From positions 62,001-126,000 of the forward strand of contig CAWFHZ010000012.1 in the NCBI GenBank assembly GCA_963815785.1: 64,000 nucleotides of DNA. The letters are read 5' to 3'. The notes beneath the pieces are model-generated. The model did no database searches. It saw only the letters and a list, made by a program, of their open reading frames with translations, and was not told the origin of the DNA. The DNA comes from DATFVA01 sp963815785. GTDB taxonomy: Bacteria > Bacteroidota > Ignavibacteria > Ignavibacteriales > Ignavibacteriaceae. The position numbers and the translations under genes were made by a program. This document shows, piece after piece, positions 47,071-56,353 of the stretch (its first letter is position 1; every line of letters begins with the position of its first letter).

Positions 47071-48900
47071 TTGACTGAAAAAATTATTATTAGTTTGGCA
47101 GCCATTGTTGTATCCGGAGTAATTGCTCAGTGGATTTCATGGAAATTCAGATTTCCATCAATCCTGCTTTTATTAATTTTTGGTTTTATTGCAGGACCCG
47201 TAACTGGCTTCATAAATCCTGATTCATTCTTCGGAGATCTTCTTTTTCCATTCGTTTCTATTTCGGTAGCCCTCATTCTGTTTGAAGGGGGATTGAACTT
47301 ACGTTTCTCCGAATTAAAAATTGTCGGAGGATTGGTAAGAAATCTTGTGACAATTGGAATACTTGTTTCCTGGATACTGACTACAATTGCAGCTTACTAT
47401 GTTTTGAATTTTTCATTTTCATTGTCGGTTCTTTTCGCAGCTATTCTGGTGGTAACAGGTCCCACTGTTGTAATTCCCATTCTCCGACACGTTAAACCCA
47501 AGGGTGAAATAAATTCAATTTTAAAATGGGAGGGAATTGTTAACGACCCGATCGGTGCATTACTTGCTATCCTGGTTTTTGAAGCAGTATTTGCAACAGG
47601 TTTGCAGGATGCTACTCTGCAGGTAACAACTGGTCTTTTCAAATCAATTGTGATAAGCAGTTCCATTGGTCTTTTTGGAGGATATTTTGTAACAAAGTTA
47701 ATCAGGCATGATCTCATTCCTGAGTTTCTTCAGAATCCTGCAAGCCTTACGATGGTTGTATTAATCTTTACAATATCCAACGTTGTACAGAAGGAAAGCG
47801 GTTTAATAAGTGTAACCATTATGGGAATTTATTTAGCTAACCAGAAAAAAATTAATATAAAACATATTATTGAATTCAAGGAGAATCTAAGGACACTGCT
47901 TATTTCAATACTATTCATTGTGCTGGCTGCCCGGATAAATTTTAGTGATTTAAGCATGCTTAATTTTGAAAGTTTTGTTTTCATTGCAATATTAATTCTG
48001 GTAGTAAGACCTGTTTCCGTATTTTTTTCAGCAATGAATACATCACTAAAATGGAAAGAAAAACTTTTTTTGTCTATGATGGCGCCTCGCGGTATAGTTG
48101 CAGCAGCTGTTGCATCTGTATTTTCCATCGAACTCATCAGATTCGGTTTTAATGAAGGTGCAAGGCTTGTACCTGAAATGTTTCTTGTTATCGTTGCAAC
48201 TATTTCTGTTTACGGACTGAGTTCCGCACCTTTGGCAAAATGGCTGGGACTTGCAAATTTTAATCCCCAGGGATGTTTAATTCTTGGGGCTCATTCGTTT
48301 GCCAGAAAAATCGCTGCTGTTTTAAAGGACAAGGGATTGAGAGTTATAATCGTTGATACAAACCGGCATAATATTCGTGCTGCAAGGATGGAGGGTTTTG
48401 AGACTTTCGAGGAAAGTATAAATTCAAATAGTTTTATCGAGGAAGCAGAATTCAGCGGAGTTGGTAAACTGATTGCATTAACACCAAATGATGAAGTGAA
48501 CTCTCTTGCGGCATTGCACCTTTCGGGAATATTTGGCAAAAAAAATGTATTTCAGCTAACTGTAGAAGAGAATGAGGAAGAACAGGGAAAGGAAGTGTCA
48601 GAAGCATTACGTGGAAAAATACTCTTCGGTACTAACTATTCTTATTATAATTTGTTAAATAAATTTAACGGAAATTCAAAACTAAAATCAACTCTGATTA
48701 CTGAAGAATATAACTATGATAAATTTCTAAGTGAAAACGGAGGGAATGAAGTCGTTCCTATGTTTCTTATAGATAAAGATAAAAACCTGATAGTTTATAC
48801 TTCAAAAAATAAACCTGAACCTAAAGCAGGACAAACTTTGATTAGTCTTGTACCAGAAGACAGCCCCATAGAACAACAGAAGAAAGATGAATTAATGTGA
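47071..48900 (+). CDS. CPA1-family cation/proton antiporter with C-terminal NAD-binding domain
   Basis: The 609-residue protein exchanges Na+ or K+ for protons. Residues 1 to about 395 carry a dozen membrane helices with LILFEGGLNLRFSELK and the conserved GPIGALLAIL-type NDPIGALLAI core. A RCK-like Rossmann domain follows (GCLILGAHSFARKIAAVLKD, with VIIVDTN ending strand 2) and an acidic tail. Translation starts at TTG 47071, with AGGAAAAAC before it; no in-frame ATG fits better. The nucleotide domain probably gates transport in response to NAD or AMP. Confidence 0.9.
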   Translation: MTEKIIISLAAIVVSGVIAQWISWKFRFPSILLLLIFGFIAGPVTGFINPDSFFGDLLFPFVSISVALILFEGGLNLRFSELKIVGGLVRNLVTIGILVSWILTTIAAYYVLNFSFSLSVLFAAILVVTGPTVVIPILRHVKPKGEINSILKWEGIVNDPIGALLAILVFEAVFATGLQDATLQVTTGLFKSIVISSSIGLFGGYFVTKLIRHDLIPEFLQNPASLTMVVLIFTISNVVQKESGLISVTIMGIYLANQKKINIKHIIEFKENLRTLLISILFIVLAARINFSDLSMLNFESFVFIAILILVVRPVSVFFSAMNTSLKWKEKLFLSMMAPRGIVAAAVASVFSIELIRFGFNEGARLVPEMFLVIVATISVYGLSSAPLAKWLGLANFNPQGCLILGAHSFARKIAAVLKDKGLRVIIVDTNRHNIRAARMEGFETFEESINSNSFIEEAEFSGVGKLIALTPNDEVNSLAALHLSGIFGKKNVFQLTVEENEEEQGKEVSEALRGKILFGTNYSYYNLLNKFNGNSKLKSTLITEEYNYDKFLSENGGNEVVPMFLIDKDKNLIVYTSKNKPEPKAGQTLISLVPEDSPIEQQKKDELM

Positions 48901-48909
48901 GAAAAAGGA

Positions 48910-50286
48910 ATGATAAAATTCCTTCCGCTTGGAGGCGCCGGGGAAATCGGGGCAAACTGCTACTATTTAAACATAGCCGGGACCGGGATTATCCTCGATT
49001 GCGGGATGCATCCTCAGAAAAACGGGAAAGAAGCGTTACCTGAATTTGATTTGATAAAAAATGAAAATGTTGACTATGTTTTAATTTCTCATGCTCATCA
49101 GGATCATTTGAGCGGACTCCCTTTTCTCGTGCAAAATCATCCATATATAAAAATTATAGCAACTCCGCAGACAAGAGCCTTAGCCGAGCTAACTCTTCAC
49201 GATGCTGTTTCGATTTTATCCCAAAAGGTTTCTGAAGAAGAATTAAAAATTTATTCACATCAGGAAATTGATCTGTTAATTCAATCTATTGAATACAAGG
49301 CTTTTAATGAAGAATTTCAAATTAAAGGATATGATCATTCCGGCAATGAACCTATTAAAACAACTTTTCATGATGCGGGACATATTCTCGGTTCTGCATC
49401 AATTTTAGTTGAATATAAAGGCAACAAAATATTTTACACGGGAGATATAAATTTAAAATCACAATCGTGGATGAAAGGAGCAACTCTTCCAAATTCAAAA
49501 GTTGATACTCTGTTTCTCGAAACAACTTACGGTGCAACAGATTCTTCGACAATTAATAACTGGAAAAAAGAATCTGAGAGACTGGCAATAGCTGCAAACA
49601 AAGTTATAAATGATGGCGGTTCAATTTTAATTCCTGTTTTTTCTCTTGGAAAAATGCAGGAAATTTTAAAAACAATCTCGCAATTAATGGAGAGTGGAAA
49701 GCTTACTAAAACAGATATTTACACAGGGGGAATTTCCCGCAAAATTAGTCGTGTTTATGATTACAATCGTTTTGTAGTGAATTGTGATGATACTGAATTT
49801 GAGCTTAGCGAAATTCCGCAGAAAGATTTATACGAAGTTGAAAACCCAGAAGAGTTTTTCAAACATCCCTGCATTGTTCTGGCATCAAGCGGAATGATGA
49901 TCGAAGGAACGGCATCATTTCGTTTTGCACAGAGATGGCTGAGACAAAAAAACTCGGCAATCTTCACTGTTGGTTATATGGAAAAAGATACCCCGGGATT
50001 TGCGGTTTCAACTGCTGAAAAAGGAATGAAAATACGTTTAGCAAAGTTAAGCGAAGAAACTGAAGTTAAATGCACAATTAAGCGATTTCGTTTTACAGCT
50101 CATTCATTAAGAGAGGATCTGCTTAAAGTTGTTGATAAACTAAATCCTGAAAATGTAATTCTTCTCCATGGTGATCCGCCCGCAATCGATTGGATTGGAG
50201 CTTCAATCCTTAAGAAAAATAAAAAGAAAAAAGTGTATGCGGCGGAGATTGGAAAATCACTAACCTTCGAGGTTAAGGCTCTATAA
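48910..50286 (+). CDS. MBL-fold beta-CASP RNA metallo-hydrolase
   Basis: The 458-residue enzyme cleaves RNA with two zinc ions. Motif 2 is HAHQDHLSG (the HxHxDH ligands), with TFHDAGHILGSASI, FYTGDINLKSQ and the beta-CASP region FVVNCDD to LASSGMMIEGTA. The ending HGDP and DWIGASI supply the last metal ligands. This type resembles CPSF-like/RNase J-type bacterial enzymes; its RNA targets are unknown. It starts 9 bases after the antiporter stop and ends inside a palindromic repeat. Confidence 0.9.
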   Translation: MIKFLPLGGAGEIGANCYYLNIAGTGIILDCGMHPQKNGKEALPEFDLIKNENVDYVLISHAHQDHLSGLPFLVQNHPYIKIIATPQTRALAELTLHDAVSILSQKVSEEELKIYSHQEIDLLIQSIEYKAFNEEFQIKGYDHSGNEPIKTTFHDAGHILGSASILVEYKGNKIFYTGDINLKSQSWMKGATLPNSKVDTLFLETTYGATDSSTINNWKKESERLAIAANKVINDGGSILIPVFSLGKMQEILKTISQLMESGKLTKTDIYTGGISRKISRVYDYNRFVVNCDDTEFELSEIPQKDLYEVENPEEFFKHPCIVLASSGMMIEGTASFRFAQRWLRQKNSAIFTVGYMEKDTPGFAVSTAEKGMKIRLAKLSEETEVKCTIKRFRFTAHSLREDLLKVVDKLNPENVILLHGDPPAIDWIGASILKKNKKKKVYAAEIGKSLTFEVKAL

Positions 50287-50310
50287 AACGAAGTGTTAAC
50301 CTAGAAGGTT
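50262..50310 (+). repeat. AACCTT-type palindromic repeat, copy 2
   Basis: Arms AACCTTCGAGGTTAA (50262-50276) and TTAACCTAGAAGGTT (50296-50310) pair at 14 of 15 positions. Each arm is itself near-palindromic. The left arm codes for the last residues of the MBL gene and the stop codon lies in the loop. Copy 1 is at 28830-28877. Confidence 0.6.
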
Positions 50311-50477
50311 TACACCCCCAAAAGTTGATTCTCTTGCTTATAGGCTATAAGTTTCAGTTTGTATTTTTTATAAATATTTAGAGTTTTATACAAATAGGGG
50401 ATTCAATAAACATCGGTTTTTATGATTAAGAAATACAGGTCCGGTCGAATTTCAGCTTACTGCAGAAGAGGTTCATT

Positions 50478-51425
50478 ATGAAGAAAATTGCAGTAGTTGC
50501 GCTTGGTGGAAATGCCCTAATCCGCGGAAATGAAGTCGGGACAATACAGCAACAGGAAAAAAATACTTACAACACTTTAGTTAATCTAGTTAAGCTTCTT
50601 AAAAACGATTTTAATATTGTTATTACACATGGCAATGGTCCTCAGGTTGGGAATATTCTTTTAAGAAATGAAGCCGGGTACAACCAGTATAAAATTCCTA
50701 AAATGCCGCTTGATATCTGCGTTGCTGATTCACAGGGCGGAATTGGTTATATGATTGAACGCCAGATGAAAAACATCCTGACTGAACATAAAATCAGACG
50801 AAACGTTTTAACTGTTGTAACTGAAGTTCTTGTTGATTTGAATGATCCTGCATTTAAAGAACCCACTAAACCTGTAGGCGCTTTCTTTCTAAAGGAAGAA
50901 GCAGAGCTTCTCGCTCGTGCAAACAACTGGGTAATAAAGGAAGATCCCCGTAAAAGAGGATGGAGAAGAGTTGTGGCTTCTCCCAAACCTCTTGAGATTG
51001 CTAATAAAAAAATAATTAAAGATCTCGTTAAAAAAGGCACAATTGTTATCGCAGCCGGAGGTGGCGGCGTTCCTGTTTACAGGGATAAGCAGAAACAGCT
51101 TCAGGGAATTGAATGTGTAATTGATAAAGATCTTGCCTCTTCACTTTTAGCTAATGAAATTGAAGCCGACGCATTCTACATTTTAACAGATGTTAAAAAT
51201 GCTTATATAAATTTTAATAAACCCGGACAAAAGGCTCTGGAAACAATAACTCTGGGAGTAGCAAAGCAATATCTTGAACAGGGAGAATTTACTAAAGGAA
51301 GTATGGGTCCTAAAATTGAAGCCGCAATTCAGTATGTTGAACATGGAGGAAAAGAATCAGTAATCACTGAATCATCGGCATTGGGAGATAAGGATGCCGG
51401 GACGAGAATAATTAAAGAAAATTAA
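50478..51425 (+). CDS. arcC: carbamate kinase
   Basis: Carbamate kinase makes ATP and carbamate from carbamoyl phosphate and ADP in arginine or agmatine catabolism. The 315 residues show VVALGGNALIRGNE, ITHGNGPQVGNILLRNE and IAAGGGGVPVYRDK, all from the amino-acid kinase fold, and the ending SMGPKIEAAIQYVEHG. AGAAGAGGTTCATT precedes the ATG. It is followed 22 bases later by ornithine carbamoyltransferase. Arginine deiminase is not in the window. Confidence 0.95.
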   Translation: MKKIAVVALGGNALIRGNEVGTIQQQEKNTYNTLVNLVKLLKNDFNIVITHGNGPQVGNILLRNEAGYNQYKIPKMPLDICVADSQGGIGYMIERQMKNILTEHKIRRNVLTVVTEVLVDLNDPAFKEPTKPVGAFFLKEEAELLARANNWVIKEDPRKRGWRRVVASPKPLEIANKKIIKDLVKKGTIVIAAGGGGVPVYRDKQKQLQGIECVIDKDLASSLLANEIEADAFYILTDVKNAYINFNKPGQKALETITLGVAKQYLEQGEFTKGSMGPKIEAAIQYVEHGGKESVITESSALGDKDAGTRIIKEN

Positions 51426-51446
51426 AAATTATCAAAAGGATATTTT

Positions 51447-52379
51447 ATGGCAGTATCAATGAAAGGCAAGAGTCTTATATCAATAAATGATCTGACTCTG
51501 GAAGAAATGTACCAGATATTTGATGTGAGTAAAACATTAAAAGAATTGCACCATACAGGACAGCCCCATAAATGGCTTGCAGGAAAAACACTGGGAATGA
51601 TTTTCGCAAAACCATCCACAAGAACAAGAGTTTCATTTGAAGCCGGAATTTATCATCTCGGCGGAATAGGAATGTACTTCGGACCGAATGATCTTCAGTT
51701 AAAAAGAGGCGAAACAATTTCCGATACGGCAAAAGTTTTATCACGTTATATCGATGGAATTATGATCCGCACTTTCGATCACCAGGATGTTGTTGATCTG
51801 GCAAGGTTCGGTTCGATTCCAATAATAAATGGATTAACAGATTTACTTCATCCATGCCAGGTTTTAACAGATTTGTTTACAATCCTGGAAAAGAAAAGAG
51901 AACTAAAAGGATTGAAACTTACATATATCGGTGATGGAAATAATATGGCTCACAGTCTTTTGAATGGCTGTTCAAAAGTCGGGATGCACATTAGCATTGC
52001 CTCTCCATCCGGTTACAAACCAAACAAAGATATAGTTAATGATGCAAAAACTAATGCAAAGAAGATGGGAAGCAAAGTTGAAATACTTGATGATCCTGTT
52101 GCTGCTGTTAAAAATGCAGATATTATTTATACCGATGTCTGGGCAAGTATGGGACAGGAAGCCGAAGCGAAAGACAGACAAAAGAAATTTGCCGGTTTCC
52201 AGGTAAACAATAAGCTTGCTAAAAATGCAAAAGAGGATTACCTTTTTATGCATTGTCTGCCCGCACATCGCGGTGAAGAAGTTGCTGCAGAAGTTATCGA
52301 TTCAGAGCATTCAATAGTTTTTGATGAGGCTGAAAACAGGCTGCACGTTCAGAAGGCTGTCATGGCACTGGTAATGTAA
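51447..52379 (+). CDS. argF: ornithine carbamoyltransferase
   Basis: The enzyme interconverts ornithine plus carbamoyl phosphate with citrulline plus phosphate. The carbamoyl-phosphate site is STRTRVSFE (near residue 53), with IRTFDHQDV, DLLHPCQVLTDL and GDGNNMAHSLL. The ornithine site is HCLPAHRGEE. The neighbour is carbamate kinase, so the pair probably runs in the catabolic direction (citrulline to ornithine and carbamoyl phosphate to ATP), but the biosynthetic role cannot be excluded. AAAAGGATATTTT precedes the ATG. A terminator follows. Confidence 0.95.
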   Translation: MAVSMKGKSLISINDLTLEEMYQIFDVSKTLKELHHTGQPHKWLAGKTLGMIFAKPSTRTRVSFEAGIYHLGGIGMYFGPNDLQLKRGETISDTAKVLSRYIDGIMIRTFDHQDVVDLARFGSIPIINGLTDLLHPCQVLTDLFTILEKKRELKGLKLTYIGDGNNMAHSLLNGCSKVGMHISIASPSGYKPNKDIVNDAKTNAKKMGSKVEILDDPVAAVKNADIIYTDVWASMGQEAEAKDRQKKFAGFQVNNKLAKNAKEDYLFMHCLPAHRGEEVAAEVIDSEHSIVFDEAENRLHVQKAVMALVM

Positions 52380-52402
52380 AGATCATTTATATCTATTTTT
52401 TC

Positions 52403-52441
52403 AATCCTGCAATTGATAATTCGGTTGCAGGATTTTTTGTT
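52403..52441 (+). terminator. rho-independent terminator after argF
   Basis: AATCCTGCAA and TTGCAGGATT form a perfect 10-bp stem with a 12-base loop, followed by TTTTGTTTT. It closes the carbamate kinase and ornithine carbamoyltransferase pair. Confidence 0.92.
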
Positions 52442-52464
52442 TTATCTTGGTACAATTTTACGTC

Positions 52465-52510
52465 GTCACGCTGAATCTACCTGTCGGCAGACAGGCTCGT
52501 TTCAGCATCT
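52465..52510. repeat. REP-like repeat, copy a (nested form)
   Basis: GTCACGCTGAA and TTTCAGCATC flank an inner palindrome CCTGTCGGCAGACAGG. This is the nested layout also seen at 55-101 and, inverted, at 52789-52834. Confidence 0.6.
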
Positions 52511-52530
52511 TTGTTATTAAATTCAAATCC

Positions 52531-52556
52531 AGATTCCGAATCAAGTTCGGAATGAC
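52531..52556. repeat. REP-like repeat, copy b (simple form, inverted)
   Basis: Read on the minus strand it is GTCATTCCGAACTTGATTCGG followed by AATCT, the simple palindrome without the inner insert. Confidence 0.6.
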
Positions 52557-52746
52557 TTGTTAACCTTTTTATTTTTTAAAATTTTCTCTAAGTTTACATC
52601 AACAAAATTTTAGAAGACTTATTTTTTAAATTCTTACATAGATCAATTAACTCTTCTTTCGCCGGATATTGTTTAACAATTTCCCGGTAAACTTAAAATT
52701 ATATTTAAACTAAAACCGAATCCAGTTGTTTTAATTGCCAACTACT

Positions 52747-52771
52747 GTCAACCTGAACTCGTTTCAGGTTC
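52747..52771. repeat. REP-like repeat, copy c (simple form)
   Basis: GTCAACCTGAACTCGTTTCA followed by GGTTC: the CCTGAA and TTCAGG arms pair around an ACTCG-type core, without the inner insert. Confidence 0.6.
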
Positions 52772-52788
52772 TGAATTCAAAAGTAGCT

Positions 52789-52834
52789 GGATTCTGAAAT
52801 AAACCTGTCTGCCGACAGGCAGGTTCAGAATGAC
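52789..52834. repeat. REP-like repeat, copy d (nested form, inverted)
   Basis: On the minus strand GTCATTCTGAA, an insert ending CTGTCGGCAGACAGG, then TTTATTTCAGAATCC. The outer arms pair with each other and the insert is itself palindromic. The ATG at 52830 lies inside this element. Confidence 0.6.
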
Positions 52835-52874
52835 CGTTTATGACAACACGAAATTAATTAAAGGAGAATTTAAA

Positions 52875-53957
52875 TTGATAAACTTAGAAGAATATGGTTT
52901 TGATTCTTTTTATCAAAAAGAATATGAAAAATTCAGAAGAGAAGGATTCGAAATCGCAAGAATTACAGCTGAGAATAAACAGCGGTATAATCTTATTACA
53001 AAGTTCGGAGAAATTACGGGAGAAGTAACAGGCAAGTTTTTATTCGATGCTGATAACTTGTATTCTTTCCCTAAAACAGGAGACTGGGTTGTAATAACCT
53101 ATTTTCATGATGAAAACAAATGTATTATTCACGAAGTATTGATCAGAAAATCATGGTTTTCCCGTGGACAGGCAGGCAAAGAAAAAACCGCACAGGTAAT
53201 TGCTGCAAACATTGATTACCTGTTCATTGTACAAAGCTTTAATTCTGATTTTAACTTAAATAGAATTGAGCGATACATTCTTATGGCGGAAGAAGGAAAC
53301 TGCAAGCCATTTATCATTATGAATAAAAATGATCTTTTAGAAAATTCTCAGGAATATCTGGACATTATTAAAAACAGAATAAATGCTGAATGTTTTTCGA
53401 TCAGTTGCGAAACAGGTAATGGTTTTGATAACTTAAAAACTTTTATTGAAGCTGGAAAAACATATGCATTTGTTGGTTCATCAGGAGTTGGAAAATCATC
53501 AATTATTAATATACTGCTGACCGAAAACCAGCAAAAAACAAATGAAATCAGAATAGAGGATAACAAAGGCAGACACACTACAACGCGCAGAGAAATGTTT
53601 CTTATTCCAGTCGGCGGAATTTTAATCGATACACCCGGAATGAGAGAATTCAGTTTATGGAATAATGATATTTCTGCTTCGGATATTTTTTCCGATGTTT
53701 CTGAATTAGCTGTTGAATGTAAATTTAAAGATTGTACACATACACTTGAAAGCGGTTGTGCGGTTAAATCAGCCTTAAAAAAAGGAATTATTACCAAAGA
53801 ACATCTGGATAATTACTTCAAACTTAAAAAAGAAAGTGAATATCTTGATTCATTAATTGATAAGAATAGTTATCTTGAGCGAAAGAAAAAAGAGAAGAGA
53901 TTACACAGAGAAATTAAACGGTTTTACAAAAACGGAAATTCAAAGAGAGATTTATGA
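52875..53957 (+). CDS. rsgA: small ribosomal subunit biogenesis GTPase RsgA
   Basis: RsgA checks the decoding centre of the maturing 30S subunit. It has an N-terminal OB domain and a circularly permuted GTPase: G4 (MNKNDL, near residue 150) comes before G1 (VGSSGVGKSSI) and G3 (IDTPGMREF). A zinc site follows (CKFKDCTHTLESGC). I chose the TTG at 52875 because AAAGGAG lies eight bases upstream. The in-frame ATG at 52830 lies inside a palindromic repeat and has no ribosome site. That gives 360 residues. Confidence 0.93.
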   Translation: MINLEEYGFDSFYQKEYEKFRREGFEIARITAENKQRYNLITKFGEITGEVTGKFLFDADNLYSFPKTGDWVVITYFHDENKCIIHEVLIRKSWFSRGQAGKEKTAQVIAANIDYLFIVQSFNSDFNLNRIERYILMAEEGNCKPFIIMNKNDLLENSQEYLDIIKNRINAECFSISCETGNGFDNLKTFIEAGKTYAFVGSSGVGKSSIINILLTENQQKTNEIRIEDNKGRHTTTRREMFLIPVGGILIDTPGMREFSLWNNDISASDIFSDVSELAVECKFKDCTHTLESGCAVKSALKKGIITKEHLDNYFKLKKESEYLDSLIDKNSYLERKKKEKRLHREIKRFYKNGNSKRDL

Positions 53958-54310
53958 GTTACAAATTAAAATTATTTCCTGTTCTCGTGTTTTTGCTTAT
54001 GATGAGTTCCTGCAGCCAATCGGAAAACACACAAAATGATGCAAAAAGTTTAATAGGAAAATGGAAAACAACTGAAGCAACTTCATTCAGGGGAAAGGAA
54101 GTTGAGTTTTTTCCCGACCACCAGGTTACCCTTACTCTTGCCAATGGCGGAAAGCCCGTTGGACAGTATGAAATTCATAACAATACAATCATTTTCTCCA
54201 TTGGTGATGCACCTCCTTTTAAGATGAATTTCAGGTTTGAAGATGATAAGCTGATTTTGATTTCTCCTGAAGATAATGCTGAAACAAGGTATCAAAAAGA
54301 AAATGATTGA
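53954..54310 (+). CDS. small lipoprotein
   Basis: The 118-residue protein opens with a lipoprotein signal (VLVFLLMMSSCSQ). The mature part, with LIGKWKTTEATSFRGKEVEFF and GQYEIHNNTIIFSI, looks like a small lipocalin-type barrel of the kind seen in Bacteroidota lipoproteins. Its ATG overlaps the rsgA stop (ATGA) and the next gene's start lies within its own end, so the three are probably one transcript. Function unknown. Confidence 0.75.
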   Translation: MSYKLKLFPVLVFLLMMSSCSQSENTQNDAKSLIGKWKTTEATSFRGKEVEFFPDHQVTLTLANGGKPVGQYEIHNNTIIFSIGDAPPFKMNFRFEDDKLILISPEDNAETRYQKEND

Positions 54311-54827
54311 AACAATACAAAAAAAATATCTGATACTCGAAGCTAACCGGAATGAACTTTTCAACCTACTTGAAAAACTGGATGAAAAACAATTGAATTA
54401 CAGACCGGCAGAAGATAAATGGTCGATAACCCAGATTGTTTTTCATCTGGTTAAAGCAGAGCAGCTATCTGTTATTTCAATTAATAAGGAAATGAAAAAC
54501 ACTAACCAACAGAAAGCAGGAATTTCTGCTTTGGTAAGAGCTTCATTATTAAAATATTCTTTGAAGTCTCCATTTAAGTTTAAAGCCCCGCCTATACTTG
54601 GAAAAATGCCTGAGACTTACGACATAAATGAATTAAAATCTAAGTGGGTTACAATAAGAAATAAACTTAATATTGCTTTGGGTGAAGTAAATATTGATGC
54701 GGGAAACAAGTATATGTTTACTCATCCTTATGCCGGCAGATTAAATATCCACCAGACAATGGACTTTCTTGTTGAACATTTCAATCATCATTACAGACAG
54801 ATAAAAAAACTTTCACATTCAGATTAA
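54303..54827 (+). CDS. DinB-family four-helix protein
   Basis: The 174-residue protein is a DinB/YfiT-like four-helix bundle. The start MIETIQKKYLILEANRNEL is followed by RPAEDKWSITQIVFHLVKAE, with the first metal-binding His, and ends FLVEHFNHHYRQIKKL with two more. Such proteins often bind nickel or zinc and may be thiol-dependent transferases. The ATG at 54303 overlaps the lipoprotein stop by eight bases, so I prefer it to the ATG at 54276. Confidence 0.82.
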   Translation: MIETIQKKYLILEANRNELFNLLEKLDEKQLNYRPAEDKWSITQIVFHLVKAEQLSVISINKEMKNTNQQKAGISALVRASLLKYSLKSPFKFKAPPILGKMPETYDINELKSKWVTIRNKLNIALGEVNIDAGNKYMFTHPYAGRLNIHQTMDFLVEHFNHHYRQIKKLSHSD

Positions 54828-54931
54828 AATAATTTCCGTTCATCACATTCCTTTTACTTCTTCCTCAACTCTGCTTAAGTTTGAATATTATATTATTGAA
54901 TTTAATAGATAACAGATTTAGAGGTAATCAA

Positions 54932-56349
54932 ATGCTAAAAAAACTATTTTTAATTTCTATTCTAATAACCTGCTATGCTTTCCAGGTTAAACCTCAAACT
55001 AATAGTACAGATATTACAGGAATATGGGAGGGGACATTAAAAATTTCTTCAATGGAGCTGCGCATAGTTTTTAATGTTACAGATTCGGCAGGAATTCTTT
55101 CTGCAACACTCGATAGTCCTGATCAGAATGCATTTGGAATTAAAGTAGACTCTACCTCATTTAAAAATGATAGTGTCTACTTTCACGTTCCGGCTATAAA
55201 GGGATATTACGACGGTGTATTTCAGAATGACAGCATAAACGGAACCTGGCACCAGGCAGGAAGAACATGGCCGCTTGTACTAAAAAAAACTGATAAAGTA
55301 GAAAAACTTAAAAGACCCCAGGTTCCTCAAAAACCTTATCCCTATAATGAAGAAGAGGTAAAGTTTGAAGACAAAGAGGCAGGTATTGAATTAGCTGGAA
55401 CTCTGACAACGCCTAAAGAAGGGGGTCCATTTCCAGCGGTTGTGCTTGTAACCGGCTCAGGTCCGCAGGATAGAAATGAAACATTACTTGGACACGAACC
55501 GTTCCTGATTATTTCTGATTATTTAACAAGACATGGAATTGCTGTTTTACGTTATGATGATCGCGGAGTTGGAAAATCAGGCGGAATTTTTCAACAGCAA
55601 CAACATTGGATTTTGTAAATGATGCTTTAGCCGGAATTAAATTTCTCGAATCCAGAAATGATATTCGAAAAAATGAAACGGGAATTATCGGACACAGTGA
55701 AGGCGGTTTAATTGCTCCTCTTGCGGCGGTTAAAAGCAGTGATGTTAATTTTATTGTGATGATGGCAGGTCCTGGTGTAGATGGAAAAGAAATTCTTCTT
55801 GCACAGTCGAAACTGATTGAAAAATCGATGGGGATGAGCGATGAGAAAATTGATGAGAGTCTGAAACTTTCTGAGAATATTTATGATGTGGTAGAAAACG
55901 AAAAAGATAGTTCGGCAGCCGCCCAAAAGATAATTTCACTTTATCAAAATTATTATGCAAATCTTGATTCAACAGATAAAGCCGAGTTCGGTAATGATCC
56001 CGATGTTGTATTTCAGAAACAGGCTGAGACAGTTTTAAGTCCGTGGTTCAGATTTTTCCTTACTTATGATCCTAAACCGACATTAGAGAAAGTTAAAGTT
56101 CCTGTCCTTGCAGTAAACGGCGCTAACGATATGCAGGTTCCGCCCAAACAAAATTTACCTGTAATTGAAGAAGCTTTGAAAGAAGGCGGAAACAAAGATT
56201 ATAAAGTTGTTGAAATTCCAAAACTAAATCACTTGTTTCAAACATCTGAAACCGGTGCGCCGGCTGAGTATTCAAAAATTGAAGAAACTATTGCACCCAA
56301 GGCTCTGGAAATAATAACCAACTGGATTTTAGATCACACTAAAAAATAA
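54932..56349 (+). CDS. secreted alpha/beta hydrolase, frameshifted
   Basis: The start at 54932 follows GAGGTAATCA; a signal peptide covers about the first 20 residues. Residues 25-125 form a beta-rich domain (ITGIWEGTLKISSMELRIVF). The hydrolase follows, with VLVTGSGPQDRNETLLGHEPF, the nucleophile elbow GHSEGG (Ser), the acid in NGANDMQVPP and the His in LNHLFQ. The frame breaks in the T5 run at 55587-55591: one more T restores FSTATTLDFVNDALAGI and about 472 residues. It may be an esterase or peptidase of the cell envelope. Confidence 0.85.
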
Positions 56350-56353
56350 TGTA

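Larger units (their letters stand above)
52380..52874. other. non-coding stretch with terminator and palindromic repeats
   Basis: This is the only stretch over 300 bases without a gene. It holds a terminator (52403-52441), four copies of a REP-like palindromic element in alternating orientation, an AT-rich middle (52560-52740) in which I see nothing, and the ribosome site of rsgA. Confidence 0.8.

Noticed and set aside
52465..52834. CRISPR array
   Set aside because: The repeats alternate in orientation, differ in length and are not separated by regular spacers.
52830..52874. ATG start for rsgA at 52830
   Set aside because: The ATG lies inside a palindromic repeat with no ribosome site; a TTG 45 bases on has AAAGGAG well spaced.
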